Assembly: GCA_018894105.1 (NCBI GenBank)
Contig: CM032125.1
Coordinates: 3,504,243 to 3,568,242, forward strand
Reading direction: 5' to 3'
Length of the DNA stretch: 64,000 nt
From: Jacaranda mimosifolia
Taxonomy: Eukaryota > Streptophyta > Magnoliopsida > Lamiales > Bignoniaceae
Shown here: positions 47,054-63,932 of the stretch, one piece after another
How the letters are laid out: each line of letters starts with the position of its first letter
How positions within the stretch are numbered: position 1 is the first letter of the stretch
Translations under genes and position numbers: made by a program
Notes under the pieces: generated by a model
Database searches by the model: none
Seen by the model: the letters and a program-made list of their open reading frames with translations, nothing else
What the model was told of the DNA's origin: nothing

Positions 47054-50000
47054 AGTTCGTTTTCACTCACCTGGGATACTCCCAGCCTCTCTTTTTTGGG
47101 CATCCGCTGCAGGCCTGAAGGTCAAGTTGCATTTGAGTTATGTTATTAAAATACTGTAGTCAGGTAATCGTGCTACACTGCCTTAAAAGAGCCAACTATC
47201 GATAGATAGAGTGAATGCTATACTCCCGGTATATAAATGGTCAAAGAATCGATAACTCGAGAAAGACACTAAAAAAGGTATTCCTTCTCAAGTGCAAGAA
47301 CTTCTATTATTATTATAGGCTTAAAGGCACAAAAGATAGGATCGAATCCGAAACAGCAAGAGAAGTTCTTTCTACCAGAGGTTTGCAAGATCGGGGGTTG
47401 CCTTGCCTGGTGACTCTTCCACAGGTAGAGATGAGGCTTTAGCCGCTGCTGCTAATTATTCTTTTTATGATTTGTCGAAAGAGCTTTTGACACCTGCTTC
47501 ATCTTCGAGTGCTATGCCTGCTTCCCTTGCAGAACATTTGAATGAATTTGAATTGTACCACTAGTGGGCGGGAAGTCCCTCTTCAGCTCCTTTTCCAGAA
47601 TGGAGAAGTTGTGTGCGGATTGGGGTATAAAGCAAGATCCTATTTCGTATGCCTTCCAAACCCCACGGAGCGGTAAAGGAGATCCCGGGTTGGGCTTTGG
47701 TCACCGGGTCTTCCCGCCGAGAGGAGTTAGCAAATCATTGGCTTTAGACAGCGATATCTTTGATGTCTGTAGGAGGAGAGTTCTTGCTTCATCCGTAGTT
47801 CTGCTGATTTAGGAGTAGGTCGTGGCTCTTAAGGCTTTTCTTCTCTATGCTTTGTCCTCTAGTCCCGCTTCTTCTAAGTCTATGGTAGAGCTAGAGCCCG
47901 GGAAGGTTCTCCATGACAGACGAGAAAGGCTTTTTGGTCCCTTAGTAGTCACTCCCAGTCCCTTAGCCTCAAATCCTCCCGTCCAGATTTCTCTTTTCGC
48001 TCCGAGGGTTAGGGGATAGGGTTGGTCGAGAATTTCATTACCTAAGTACGCCACTATAGCCACTAAAAGGGTCATATCTTGTTGAAGAGGAAGTGAAAGG
48101 AGCGAGACCTTGCGGAGTAGGTACGGAAGGGGAGGCCTCTGAAGAGGTAGTTAAAACCCTTTATTTCAGGGAGGCAAGATAGGATCTTTCTTTTAGGATA
48201 GGACCACATACCCTAATTGAGACCCGGAGGGAAGCTGGATCTACTCTAAAGTAGAGTAGCTGTACTTGCCTTTTTCTTAGAGTGGATTGAGGAAGAAGTG
48301 GAACTCAGATGAGAACGTAGTCTTGCTGCATCTCCTGAAGGAGAAGGGGCTAACCTATCCAACAAATAAGCTGGATCCTCTGGAGTTAGATCGGCTGGAG
48401 TAGCTACTTACCTTACTGGTGTCCGAAGAAGTCTGTTGGTACAGATGTCATATGAGATGTGAAAGCGATTTCCGACTTAAAGACTACTAGTTGAAGTAGA
48501 GCCGACTCTAACATTCGACCAGAGAGGTCAGTGCTGGGAAAGCAAAGAATGGAATGTCTGTTCTGTAACAAAGAAGAAGGTTGCTTGATTATTCTTTTCA
48601 GGAGCAAGCCATAAGGACTCTGTAGATCGCGAGAATGCATGTTCTGATGCTTGCACGGGCTCATCTGCTTCCAACAATCCAACAAAGTGAGTTTCACAGA
48701 AGGGAGGTTAGCGAGATCCCAACTCTGAGGAAAGAAAAGAAGCTCGACCATGAAAAGGCAAGTCGGGTTTCACCACATATGTGTGGTACCCGGCCCCACG
48801 CAAACGTGGACTCCCATGGCTTTCTTGGAAAAGAGGCGAGTATCCCTCTCTTTCTATTAGCTCCTGTAGCTATGGGCATGTAGGATAATCTATGTATCTT
48901 AAAAGGATCGTTAGAAGTCTTATCCTCTATCTTTTATCCCCCAACATCGTGGTTGTTTGAACGCCTCTATTGTTATCTCCGGACGCTGCGGACGCTAGTT
49001 CTCATCCGTTGTTCTCTCTTAACGTCCGGTCTTCAAAATCCTGTCTTTGAGGAAGTCCCCCCGACTTGGATTTAGGGGGCTCACTTGCCCAATGGATGTT
49101 CCAATTACTAAGCTGACTACCTTCCCTGCCCTGGTAGCTCTTCAAGTGAGTTTTCTTTGCCTGCCCTCCATGACTAAAGTGAGTCATGGGATAAGGTTCT
49201 CCCTCCCCTCCTAGTAGTTCTGGATCGAGAGATCCAGGGCGCCTTTCCTTCGCTCTATTCCCAAGTCCTGGGCTAAGCTGAGCTTCGAAGTCGGGCTTTC
49301 TTCCTAAAGCCAAAGTCCGGCCTCTTCCAAGTGCTTTCCTTTCCTGCATTCCTTCCTAAAGGCAGGACTGGGTGGGTTAAGTTGCTCCCTCTTTCCTCTG
49401 TACCGAGCTAAAATAAAGAATGATGAAACCTGTGGCCAGGCATAAATAGAGGCCGGGTGATTTCATGCTTCTGCTTCTTCCTGTGGATTCCCTACCCAAA
49501 GGTAAGGGGTACGGGACATAGGGACTAAAGCCAAGGCCTTTTTTTCATTCTATCGTGCCTATCTATGTGGCTCCCGACTCTAGTTCTATCATTTGATACT
49601 CGATCTGGCTAGACGCCCTTCCCTATGGAGGTTCTGTGTAGGATTTCAATACTCCTTCCCACCTTGGCAAATCAAACTTAGACCATTTCACTTCCTCTTT
49701 GCGGGACTCCTTCTTTTAATAAGTTTAAGCCTCCGCATATGCCTATAGAGTCTTTTCCTATGAATAAATATTCCTTTCAGGCTATCCCCTTTCCCATACA
49801 TTAATGTGTTCATTTTTAGGTCGGTCCTTCCTTGCCTCTTCCGGTAATAAAAGATCATCGAAATACAATAAGATAAGAGAAGTCGCCGCCTCTACTGGAC
49901 TATTGGACTATCTACATCAAGCCCTATTACAGTAGAAAAAAAAGGGAAAAGAAGAGACTTCATCACACAACACACCCATGAGGGCACTCGCTACAGGAAT

Positions 50001-50414
50001 GAGAAGACGAGATCAGCACTACTCAACTAAGTAAATCCGAAGAGTTAGAAAGTGCATAACTCTTTCTTTTCTTGTAAGTTAATTGAGGAAATCTTTTTCA
50101 TAGAAGGGATCTTAGTTAAGACAGTCAGTTCAGTAGTTGCCTCCACTGGGAAGGGCGTTTTTGAAGCAAGAATGGAATCTAGTGATTGCCAAAGGAGTGA
50201 ATTCCCCAGTTAGGGTAGGAGAACTGAGCTAGCTTTAGATCGGATTACGGCTGATTCCGAGTAGGTTGGCTCTGGGGAACCTATTCATGTAGAGGCGGGA
50301 TGAAGAGTCGGGTCAGCTGCTATTGCGATGTGGTAAGGCTATGGCATCGGTTTACACATTCTTGACTTGAAAAGAGTTAGAAGGATTATCGCCATATAGG
50401 AAGATAGGATTCCC

Positions 50415-50442
50415 GGTCTGAGAACAAGAGCCATTCGTGGTC
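50415..50442 (+). repeat. 28-base repeat, copy 1
   Basis: Differs at two positions from 52,373-52,400; the shared core is GAGAACAAGAGCCATTC. The copies lie about 2 kb apart in the same orientation. Confidence 0.8.
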
Positions 50443-50917
50443 ACATGAAAGCGGCAATAGAGAATCCTCCTACTGCTAGGCTAAGGGCAAAGATCACAGC
50501 AGTACTTGCTAAAGTCCCCTATCCTGAACGTGTGCTATGTAGAAAGTAGTTAGCTGCTCCTCCTAGCCTACGAATCCCTGTCTATTCCCATGGGGCTAGG
50601 GCTATCATATCTATTTCTTCAGTAGTATCCGGAAAATCTTCTTCTCCATCCTCATTCCCTTCCCCAGCTTCAATCCTTGCCCGATTTAATGTGTAATTTT
50701 TTTCTTTTTCACTGGGTAGGGCTTTCAGACAAGGAACCTCAACCAGAAGAGGAATGAATACCCGAAAAAGGAAGCTAATAATATAAAAGTGACCCGGCAA
50801 AAAGGCCAAACCTGCGCTTACTGCGGACTCAGACTTCTTTCTTTGAACCTACTACAGCTCACCTACCCGTACGCCGTCTTGTTTATCTTTCTAAAATTCC
50901 CCTTTCTTTCTTCCTCT

Positions 50918-50941
50918 CCCGTTGGTCGAGCTGCTACGCTC
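50918..50941 (+). repeat. Dispersed short repeat, copy 2
   Basis: Identical over 24 bases to 1588-1611. The match to the minus-strand copy at 26,035-26,060 extends five bases further upstream. Confidence 0.85.
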
Positions 50942-52098
50942 CTGCACAATCAGAAGAAGAGTTATGGCATGCAGCCTCTCTGGCATCTCCTGTCCGATCG
51001 GTCATGCCGAATAAGCGGGTTCAAACCAAGGGTTAGAGGCACCTGGTCCACCAACAACCCCCAAGAAGGAGGGCATCTCACCTTAATCTCAGTGAATGCT
51101 AGTCAGAAAAAGCAGTTAATGGAATCAGCCAATCGTGGCACAAGTCCCAACGAGAAGAGGAAAGCCCATCGAAGAGATAGAACTACCTTGGCCTATTCCC
51201 AAGCCCATCTCTAGCGCTTGATTCTTTGATAGAGACCGACCTGCTTTCAGAAGCACTTGTAGTTCTCCAGAAGGCTTTGAGGGGCTCGATGTGGCTCCGG
51301 TTCAGTACTGCCCCTCGCTGAGAATCTCTTCCAGCTGAGCTGCACTAAAAGGAAGGCTTACGTTAAAGCAAATTGATTACATGCGAATTTGCTTCTTCCT
51401 TTCTTTCCTTAAGCTAGTCGTCCGAATCCACAGGAAAAACTCAAGACGGGAAAGCTCCTGGTGAGACGGTCTTACACAATCTAGCGTTCTTCTCATGAAA
51501 ACTCTTTTGCCGAGCTAGTTATCTCGTGAAGTTAAGCCGGCTAAAGGAAGGCATTTGCTTATCAAAGTCCTCTTTTCTATAGGCAAGAAAGCCGCCTTGC
51601 CTTGCGGATGGGTCTCTTATTTTATTAGGGTTTTTCACGTGAAGAAGAAGGTCAGTTCGGTAGGTTTATGTAAGTGAAATTGAAGGAATGCACTAACCCT
51701 AAGGGTTAATGTCCGATTCTCTCTTCCAAGCAAGAAGGGCTTGTTCTCAGAATTACCGGAAGAATGGCAAAAAGCTCTCGATTGACGATAGAATATCACA
51801 CAGAGGCACGTCTCGAAGGAGAAGAGTAGTAAGCGTAAAGGTACGTAGCCTAACTCTTCTTTTATTAAACCATATCCGATTTTGTCCATTTCGCATAGCA
51901 GGAATTTCGGGATGAAGATAGGATGCAGACGATTTTGTTCACATTGAAGCTTTGAAAGGAATTGAATCATAAGCATCGGCTATAGCTAGTTGGATAGGGT
52001 TAGGGTTCGCTGCTAGTATAGGGTAGGGGATTTTTCTCTTACAACTGCTTTCCTTTAAGCTGCCTTTATCTACGATAGGAGCAAACAAGACAGATTCA

Positions 52099-52119
52099 AT
52101 GGCAGCAGAGTCGTGAACA
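52099..52119 (+). repeat. 21-base repeat shared with the cox2 intron
   Basis: Identical to 41,130-41,150. The preceding CAGATTCA also resembles the weaker copy near 42,020. Confidence 0.85.
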
Positions 52120-52372
52120 AGAGCTCTTCCTATTCCTTCAACAGCTAAATCCTGGAGGATGGCACTTGAATCTCTTCTGTAAAGAAAGCGAGTCCTATTC
52201 CCACCGACCGCTACTCTAACAGCTGCCTATTCTTCCCGAGGGGAACTTCACTCGCTCCTTACCCCGGCTCCACTCCAGAGCAATGCCATGACCTGGTCGA
52301 GAGCCTTCCATGCGGATTTCTTAAAAGAGAAAGAGAGAGTGTGTATTCCCGGCATCAATGCAATAACTTCCT

Positions 52373-52400
52373 GGTCCGAGAACAAGAGCCATTCTTGGTC
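52373..52400 (+). repeat. 28-base repeat, copy 2
   Basis: Partner of 50,415-50,442 with two mismatches. Confidence 0.8.
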
Positions 52401-53142
52401 CCACCACCATGAACAGCTTCTTGGCCTTGGCAAAAGGTACTCAAAATACAAAGCGAACTCCCCAGCCCTAGGCTCATAAACTAATCTATTAGGAAGCAGT
52501 AAAGGATCTGCCACCGCTTTCCTTGACGACTTATGCTGCTGAGTCATATGATGTGAGGTCTGATGCCGCTGACTCAGTAGACGATACAATTGTTCTAGCT
52601 TAATCTGTAGATGATACCACGGATGTTGTTGAATCAGACCTTCTTGCTAAACCATCCGCTTTAGGTGGTACCACAGGAAGACCATAACATAATCGAGAGT
52701 ACCCATCGGGTAAGAATAAAGAAAAGATAGGACCTAGTTAGTTCTATGAAGTTTCCATTCCCACTGGGAGCTCCTTTCGATTTTTGACCCAAGAAGACTC
52801 GCTGGGTAGTACCCATAACTTGAACTAGGAACTGGGCATTAGAGGGCCGAGTCTTCTTTTCCTAAACCCCTACTCCTGTGCCCCTCAATCCCATATCTAC
52901 TACTTAGTCAAGCCAAAGACTACTTCTATATCTTAGAACAACCCTGCTCTCTGATCGACTAGTCTGCATATCTAGGGAAAGAGGAAGCTAGGAGAGGATT
53001 CTAAACAATTCTATCGAGCGGAACAACAAGAAGAGAAAGATAGAATACCTTTCTTAGCTAGCCTAGCGTGCTATAAACCTATAGGGAACAACAGCCAGAT
53101 CGAAGACATTCCATTCTTTTATATCCCTCTCTTCCTTTTTCG

Positions 53143-53163
53143 CTCCTCTCCCGTTGGTCGAGC
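53143..53163 (+). repeat. Dispersed short repeat, copy 3
   Basis: CTCCTCTCCCGTTGGTCGAG plus C; a shorter match to 1588-1611 and 50,918-50,941. Confidence 0.8.
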
Positions 53164-54860
53164 CTTCGCTTCAAGCTAACTTGAGCTAGGGCATGGTCGG
53201 GTTACAGAGATTGAGGAAGTGGGGATATGAGACCAGTAAGAGCGGATTCGTCCTGCTCTCATTCTTGCTTTCCATTTATCGGCCGAGGAATATTAATAGA
53301 GAATGTTTGGAGGATCCACTCCGCGGTAACTATTACAAAAGTTAGACAGACTAGGAATATTCTTCGCATCTCGAAAGAAATGGAAAAAATCTCCTCTTAT
53401 TTTAAAGAATGAATTGTAAATGTCCATTCCCTTGTGGGATCAGCATCCGCCACTCACTCCTTGGCTCTTATCTACGCCCCTCTGTCCCTCGAGAAAGATA
53501 AATCAAGAAAAGGGGGATTGGAGGTGAACTATTAATGGGAGACCTTATCCGGGTACTAGTAATACAGTTTATTACAGATCAATCAGTTCTAAGCTTGCCT
53601 TAGCCTAGTACTACGTCCTACTCCTACTCTTTGCCATACCACTGCGTGGAAAAGGGGCTTTGATGCAGGGATTCCCTTGTTACAGTAAAGCACTAAAGCA
53701 AGCAGGAGAGGAAGAAGGTGCAGCCTAGTCTCTGTCCGTGGTGGAGAGATTGACTATTGAATTTCGTTCGAAAAAAGAGCTTTTAGCCATTCCCTAAAGA
53801 CTATTTGCCTTTCAGGGCAATATCGAATCGGCTCTCATTCCTGCTTGAATTCAAAGGCCAATCAATCAACTGAAAGAGCCCTGCCTCGGGTCGGATCTCA
53901 CCTTACTAGACGAAGGAAAGTCAGAAGGCTAAGAGCGCATTCTATGCCTAGTGGTTTTGGTTTTGGAAATGGGCAAACAAAGCACTATCTGCCAACCCAG
54001 AGAGCCTTTTGGTAAAGCCATTACTCTTAGAACGGCTTACTTACACATGCCCTCATACTGCTACTTTGAATCTGAAGGAGGCTAACAGCCCTGCTAACTC
54101 GTACTCGTCTTTTAATGGCTAAATAGCCCCTTTCTCGAGCCCAAGGAATGCTTAGCGATTAGGATACTGCTTCGTCTTAAGAAAATGAAGCCAGCGCGAT
54201 TGGGGGTGACTGGACGAATAGGGTCTTGGCCAGCTTTCAGCACAATTTCCTCTACATATTTGAAGCTTGCCTCGTCAGAAGATGATTCACTTGAAGACTA
54301 ATCATCATCATCAGAGCCAGAGTTGTATTGGTCCTTACCGTATTCTGGTGCAACAGAGGTTCTTTGTTCGTGACCTGACCCAAAGCCACTAGGATCAGTT
54401 GGTCAGTCTCATCCCGTGCTTGGACTTGGGCACGAAAGGATAGCTATTCCTTGCATCGTGTTGAGTTATGGCTTACTTCTAGGCTTTCGGGGAAGGGAAT
54501 GTCCGTCTGCATTCAACAGTCATGTCATATAGTTCGATCGAGATTGACGCGGCGACGTACCAATATCATAGTTAGTAGAATGAATCTTTTTCCTATGAGC
54601 TTGATACTGCGGACCCAGAGTAGCATCGGTACGTGAATTTCTGGTCATTAGTGGGAGTTGCGCACTTAGATAGTTTCTTTAATCTATCTATCTGCTTGCT
54701 AGCTTACCACGCCTGAGAAGAAAGAATAGAAGCCTGACAGTCCTTTCCATTTCTCCTTTTCTATGTACATGCGCAGGGGGAAGAGTGGTCCCAAGGGTGT
54801 CTGTGGGCCGAGAGAGTTCGCTATCCCTTTGATTACCATAAGAAAGAAGGAGGAAGAAAG

Positions 54861-54881
54861 ATGACAGAAGAGAGAGAGCAC
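54861..54881 (+). repeat. 21-base direct repeat, copy 1
   Basis: ATGACAGAAGAGAGAGAGCA plus C recurs at 55,810-55,830, about 950 bases downstream. Its purine-rich composition makes chance or slippage more likely than for the other repeats. Confidence 0.75.
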
Positions 54882-55809
54882 CAAAGACTAAGTACCTTCC
54901 TTCCCATCCTGCCAAGCTTAGGAATAGAATATTCTATCTAACCACACTGTAGCAAATCAATACAAGTAGCTAAAGAGCTTGCTATACCATACAAAGCTCC
55001 GTCAGCGTCTAATATGGAATTCCCTGACTTCGAAGCACACAGAAGAGGAACTACTAGTCCTAGCATTCAAGCTCCAAGGGAACCTCCGAGTTCTGATGTT
55101 GACTATGTCCCCCAAGGCCTCACTTGAACTACTTTGCCTTAGCCTACCGAGTGAAACTTCCTCTTAGGACGAATGAAAGAGTAGAGACTTGCCCGGTCTT
55201 CTTACTTCTGACCGCTCAAAGGAAAGGGTCTTCCATCTGTTCTAGTTCCAGCCGAGTTCTCATATGTTGTAAGGGATTAGCCAGGGGAATCCTTTAGAGC
55301 CTTAGTACCATACTCAGAGGCTGGCAGGCCAGGCAGTTGGAACTCATATATTAGCAGCAGCAGCAAGAACTAAGCTGCTTGTGGGAAAGCCGGAAACTAG
55401 TTCTTTTGCACACTTCTTTCTTAGGGACTCATATCCCCTCATTACTATCTTTGCCCCTCCCAGAACACTTATTAATGAATTGGGCGAAGCAGAAGTCCCA
55501 GCCTAACTCAGAGCCGACGAACCATATCTTGGGGATTACCCGGACCTGGTAATGTGAGTAGATCCTGCTTAGCCGAAGAGGGAATACTCTGTCTTTACCT
55601 CACCCACTCATAGAAGAGGAAGGGAAGTTCAAACTCTCACTACTTTGTCTGGCTCTTCTGTTAATATCTTATTTCTAGAGGAAGAAGTTACAGATCCTGG
55701 GTGAAGGAAGGCCAGAGAATCTAGAACCAAAGGACTACTTCTCGTGATGAGCTATTTGAAGGAATCTGAGCTAGCCAATCTTGATAGCGCAGGCTGACCG
55801 GCAACAGAC

Positions 55810-55830
55810 ATGACAGAAGAGAGAGAGCAC
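55810..55830 (+). repeat. 21-base direct repeat, copy 2
   Basis: Identical to 54,861-54,881. Confidence 0.75.
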
Positions 55831-57701
55831 AGATAGGCAGGTAAGGTATAGGCAAAGTTCCGCTGCCTGTTGGCTCCCCAACGGAATATTTATAGCGCAT
55901 ACTGAAGTATTGCTAGATAAAAACTAAAAAGCGAGTGGACGACTCAAATTCCCGTAGGATACCATGATAAGACACCGTAGTATAGCATTTGTAAATCTCT
56001 TTCAACTAAAGAGCACACTAAGAATCTCGCTTATCACTAAGTCAAGTAGAAAAAGTAAGAACAGAAGAAAGAGAGGTGATAAAAGCTGTTACTAGCTCAT
56101 AATTGGAATTACGACAGCTTATGACGGGTCTAGAGACCTTTTGCCTTGAGAAAAGCTCTTATAGGAGAGGGTGTTGAGGTCTTATTACTAGTTCCTACTT
56201 CGCTTCAAGAATGTAGCCGAATAGAGCTGTTGGAGCAAGTTGCCTCTTTGTAGCTGTTCTTCGTCTTATAAGCTGTTCTACTTCCTGGCGCTCGCCGGAC
56301 TAAGACTCCTTAAAATCCAATAAGATGATAAAGCAGAAATGCATAGGATTAGCCTAGAAATGGGCAGTAATGAAACTAAGTAGCCTCGTGGCACGACCCG
56401 GAAAGACCTTATCAATCACTATGCCAGAACTTCCGGGGTGGATTCTTTGGGTTCTTTCTTTTATGATGAGTCTGAGCTAGTGGTATTCTATCTAGAACCT
56501 GCCCCACGCCCACCGTTACCGGCAGGATTTGTGTGGTCTACGTACCGGAACTGGACAATGGGTGGGTGTCCAATTAGAATCAAAGATTCCTTTCCTAATC
56601 AGGATAGTCTATCTCCGAATAGGTGGAAAAGCTCGCAACTCGTTTTTAAGCATGTCCAAATTGAGTGACTTTTTGATGGCTGCAAAAGTCCTCAATTCTA
56701 AGTGAGAGAGGGCAGACAAGCCAGCAATAGAAGCTATGCCCCAGCTTTGTTTACCCAACCAGACCTAGGACCTGCAGTGCCTGTAAAAGAAAGAAGTACA
56801 GGCTTGCTTGCCAGTCCACTCATTGCTATATGATAGTCATTGGAAACCTTCTCACTATTATCACATCTAAATGCGGCTATTCGGACAATCTTCTTCTAGC
56901 GCAAGGGAGTACCAGATAGAGCTTCAAGAAGTGGGAATCAAGACAGCAAGTCCCATGTTGAATGAGATAGCTTTCATCTTCCAATCTTTCTGAGCTAAAA
57001 AGTGTGATAGGCAGTCTTCCATGTCACTCGGAAGGCAGATCAAGGTAGATGAACCACTACCGGGAATTCTAGGATGACTAAAGCCCAGCGTCGAAAAAAG
57101 ATTGACTGTCCAGACAAGAAAGAAAGGTTAGACAGTTGGATTGATAGAGAGAGGGATCCATTCCCTCTCGTAGAGAGGCGCACGTCCGATAGGCCGCGTA
57201 ACCCAATGTCCGGTAATCGCTTGTCCGGTTGTTTCAAAGCTTTCCCCAAGGTGGTTTTTGAGGGTATGGAGCCGACGTCGCAGTCTAAGGCGCTTCCCTT
57301 ACTTCTGCTCACGAGCGTTTCCGGATTTCATAGTTCACGGGCCATAGATAAAGAATTCCTCAACTTCGCATGAAGCTTAAAATTCTATCAATATCGGATT
57401 AAGAGGCTATTTATATCAGTTCTCCCGATCCCCAGATCGAAAGGAGCCAAAAAGAGAAGCCTCAGGAGTTTCAGTGCCCTTCTCTGAGAGTTGAGTTACG
57501 TCTCCTTGCGAGCTAGTCTAAATTGGAGTAGTTTTGAGTGAGATTTCTTCCACCTTCCCCTCTATATCTGTTCTAGCTAGTGTAAGGCCAGCCATTGATC
57601 CAGGCATAACCAAGTTGGGGTCCCGGCCAGTTTCAATTGGAGTTGTATTCGCCCGGGAGGATATAAAAATGGAAGCAAGTAGTCTTTCGAACTTGGATTC
57701 C

Positions 57702-57990
57702 TTATTCCTCATTGGGAATCCCCTGCGATTGTAAAGTGATTTTTTTCATCCCTAAAGCTCGTAAATATCTATTTGACAGCCATTTCGATTTCATATCCTC
57801 CCTTCTCTTGCACCAAGTCAAAGGTATGCCATGATACCCCAAGTCCCTGAAGTTGAAATCGTCAATGACCTTCCTAAACTTCTCTCTCGTCTCCGCTTGC
57901 TCCTCCCAACTTCTCAGAGATGCTAGTGATCTCGTTAAAGTCTCCAAAACAGAGAAAGGGAAAGGATATTTGGCCATTCAACGATCGTAG
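57702..57990 (-). mobile_element. LINE endonuclease fragment with frameshift
   Basis: On the minus strand CFGDFNEITSISEKLGGAS is followed, after a frameshift, by KFRKVIDDFNFRDLGYHGIP LTWCKRRE. These are the GDFN motif and the following helix of the apurinic endonuclease domain in plant LINE ORF2. The rest of the domain and the reverse transcriptase are absent. Nuclear origin, inactive. Confidence 0.87.
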
Positions 57991-58040
57991 AAGATTCAAA
58001 GTTTCAGTTCTGTCTTCCGTTCTTAAGCACGGGATTCGAC

Positions 58041-58175
58041 TTGACTTTCTTTCCGCTTTCTAAGAAGGACTCACTCAGGATAATAGTTGCTTTGGTGGCT
58101 CATTTTTACTTAAAGCTTCACCAGATGGATGTGAAGACGGCTTTCTTCAAAGGGTATCTACCAGTTCAATACTCA
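58041..58175 (+). mobile_element. Ty1/copia reverse transcriptase fragment
   Basis: The frame reads FFPLSKKDSLRIIVALVAHF then YLKLHQMDVKTAFFKGYL, matching the copia reverse transcriptase block FSPV(A/S)KKDS...MDVKTAFLNG, which carries the first catalytic aspartate. Similarity ends after about 45 codons. It lies only 50 bases from a LINE piece on the other strand, so two nuclear fragments have been joined here. Confidence 0.87.
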
Positions 58176-61577
<3,402 letters not shown>

Positions 61578-61990
61578 AGATAAATTAATCAACAAAGGAA
61601 AATGATCCGACCGACCGGGTTCTAGGTAGATGTTGAACCCTCGCTTCATGGAATAACAATCTCCATTCCGGGTTCGCAAAGGAAGAGAAAAGCCTCTCCC
61701 AACTATTTGCCAGACCATGACGACTATTAGTCCAATTATAGCAGGGCCCTAGAAGCCCAAATAAATCATCTTTTAGTGATTAATAACTTCATGAAACTCA
61801 GCACATCTCCTCTGTGAAACCGGCAAACCCTCTGTTTTTTCCGATGAAGAGCCAACCTGGTTGAAGTCGCCAGCAACCAACCAAGGTAGAGTATGTGAGT
61901 CAGCGAAGTTCGGCATAGACTCCCAAAGTTGGCGACGAATTTTTGAGTTCGGATTGGCGGCAGCGAAGAGCAAAAAATTCCATCAAAGAA
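61578..61990 (-). mobile_element. LINE endonuclease fragment fused to rbcL
   Basis: Minus-strand frames read NPNSKIRRQLWESMPNFADS, LPWLVAGDFNQVGSSSEK and RRCAEFHEVI (61,773-61,973). After a frameshift come GPCYNWTNSRHGLAN, ANPEWRLLFHEARVQHLPRT and then [14 protein letters not shown], the WTN turn and SDH are the ordered motifs of the LINE ORF2 endonuclease. The fragment ends exactly where rbcL begins. Nuclear origin, inactive. Confidence 0.88.
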
Positions 61991-63932
61991 GCAACGGCTT
62001 TCGCTAACGCTCAATCCCTTGCTTGTTGGGGACTTCTTTTCATACTACATAGAACGATAGGGCAGAATAGACTCGACTTGTCTTCCACTCTTACTGCAAT
62101 TGATGGCTAGAAGGACAAAGCTGCTGGGGAGGATCGTCAACAATCTCCGTTCTCCTTCACTTAGTAAAGTAGTCAATGGCATGAAGGAAAATACTTAACC
62201 TCGCTCCTGTCGATCGGTCAGGGTATCAAGAGATTTTCTTTTCGGGGAAGGGAAGAGAACAGCTACTACAGCTGGTGTCTTCGGAAATGGCCGGATTAGC
62301 AGGATGAAGATTTTTTTACCTGACTGAAACAGAAGTTGAAACTCAAATTGCCATAGATCGCGATTCAAAGAAAGAGGTTGGGCTTTCTCCTTAAGTGACA
62401 AGGGGGGTGAGCCGCTCCAAGTCGAAAGCGATATTTATCACTAAAGGACGAAGCCAAGAGCAGAAGTCAGTCAAGACTTCCTGTAGTTTCCCGAATAAGC
62501 ATGATAGATCTCTTATCTATTGAAGAAGCTAATAACATCTATGAATTTAATGAAAACCCTGCGCTTCTTAGCAGCATCGGCAGAGACCTAAGGGATTGTC
62601 ATTCTATTCCCTTCGACATGGGCCATGAGAACGAAGTCCTTATACCCCGCGAAAAGGAGTGGCGTTGACACCGGAAGAGGAGAGATCTTTTATGGGGAAG
62701 GCCTAGCCTACCTTACACTTTACTGAAAGCTTATACAGGAAGTCTTGACTGACGTTAAGTCTAATTCTCTAACAAAGGGGCATAGGGGATAAGAGGGATC
62801 ACTTTCATAATCTAACTACGGCAGCTCTGGGGCACGAAGGGTATAAGAAGAAGTGACGGAGAAGTCGTTTACTGATTAGCTGCTTGAACGTGGAAAGATG
62901 TCGGCATTTCTGCTCTTAGGTGAGTATCCGCTCTTGCTGGTCTTGTTGGAATAAGCGCTGCTATTGAAGACGGTCTTAGAGAAGGAGCAGCTCACTCTAT
63001 TACTAAGAGGAATCACGGGTTCGCTCGGGTCAGTTGGAAAACCCCAGCCTTTGTCCTTCACCACAAAACAAATAATGGAATGGTAAGCCAACTAATTGAC
63101 GACTATACAAGCCTGTATACCGGTCGATAGACCGATGAGACCTCTGTTTGATCTTCAAAATCCATTTGAAGACAACTATTTGAAACTAGAAGAGAAGGAA
63201 GTACCAAGAAAAAAGTCTTATTAGCGAGGAGATAGTCGAAATCACCTTAGTTTTCCGTAGGTTGGAATGAAGAAATTGATGATTCCCCTTTCTCTCACCG
63301 CAAGACGTAGTCTTTTCAAATGATCCCCCACCTAAGCGCCCCCCTTTGCCAAGGTTAGGCTGCTCCTGTATTGGTATTTTATAAGAGTTGGTCTGATTAG
63401 ACACGAGCTGGAATTCTCACATTGGTGTGTGGCTAAAGCCAATAGTTATGGTTTTTCTAATGCGCACTGATATAGGAATAAGCCACTTAAGCGACCACAG
63501 ATGATTCAACTGCTTAGTTCGCGTCCGTACTTGCTTCCCCTTTTTCATCCTTTCTCGTTCACTTTCACACACAGGCTTCATGCTTTCTTGCCCTCAACCA
63601 AAGGCAATCGGGGAATGAGCAAGCACATAGCACGAAAGAAGGTTGTAGCGGCGCTGGAAACATCTCCATGTTGAGACGGATATCAGATGAAAAGGAGCAG
63701 AGGGAGAGATCGATGCTCTAGAACTTTATAGATATGGCAAAAGCCCAACTAAAACGGATGATTTGTAGATCGGATCTCGTCTCTTAGAAAATGCCATCGA
63801 CTGCTCAACAAAGTGTGCCAAAGTCCGTCCTGTAATGACTGACTAAACAGATGGAATCGAACTAAGGGATGGTGCCGTACCAGCGGTCACCGGTTAGGCC
63901 AACAGGAACATATAGACCAATCACTAAGAGAA
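61991..63932. other. Intergenic DNA, no gene recognised
   Basis: Only frames below 75 codons, without motifs. A 25-base repeat shared with the cox2 intron is at 62,280-62,304. No tRNA or rRNA match was seen. Confidence 0.65.
62280..62304 (+). repeat. 25-base repeat shared with the cox2 intron
   Basis: Identical to 42,490-42,514. Confidence 0.9.

Larger units (their letters stand above)
47054..57701. other. Long intergenic stretch, no gene recognised
   Basis: Over 10 kb contain no recognisable gene. The longest frame (141 codons, plus, 50,789-51,214) includes a copy of the dispersed CCGTTGGTCGAG repeat, which argues against it being a real gene. Several short repeats link positions in and beyond this stretch (50,415 with 52,373; 54,861 with 55,810; 52,099 with 41,130). 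Confidence 0.65.

Noticed and set aside
50789..51214. 141-codon frame on plus
   Set aside because: It includes a dispersed repeat copy (50,918-50,941) in mid-frame and has no motif or conserved composition, so I take it as chance.
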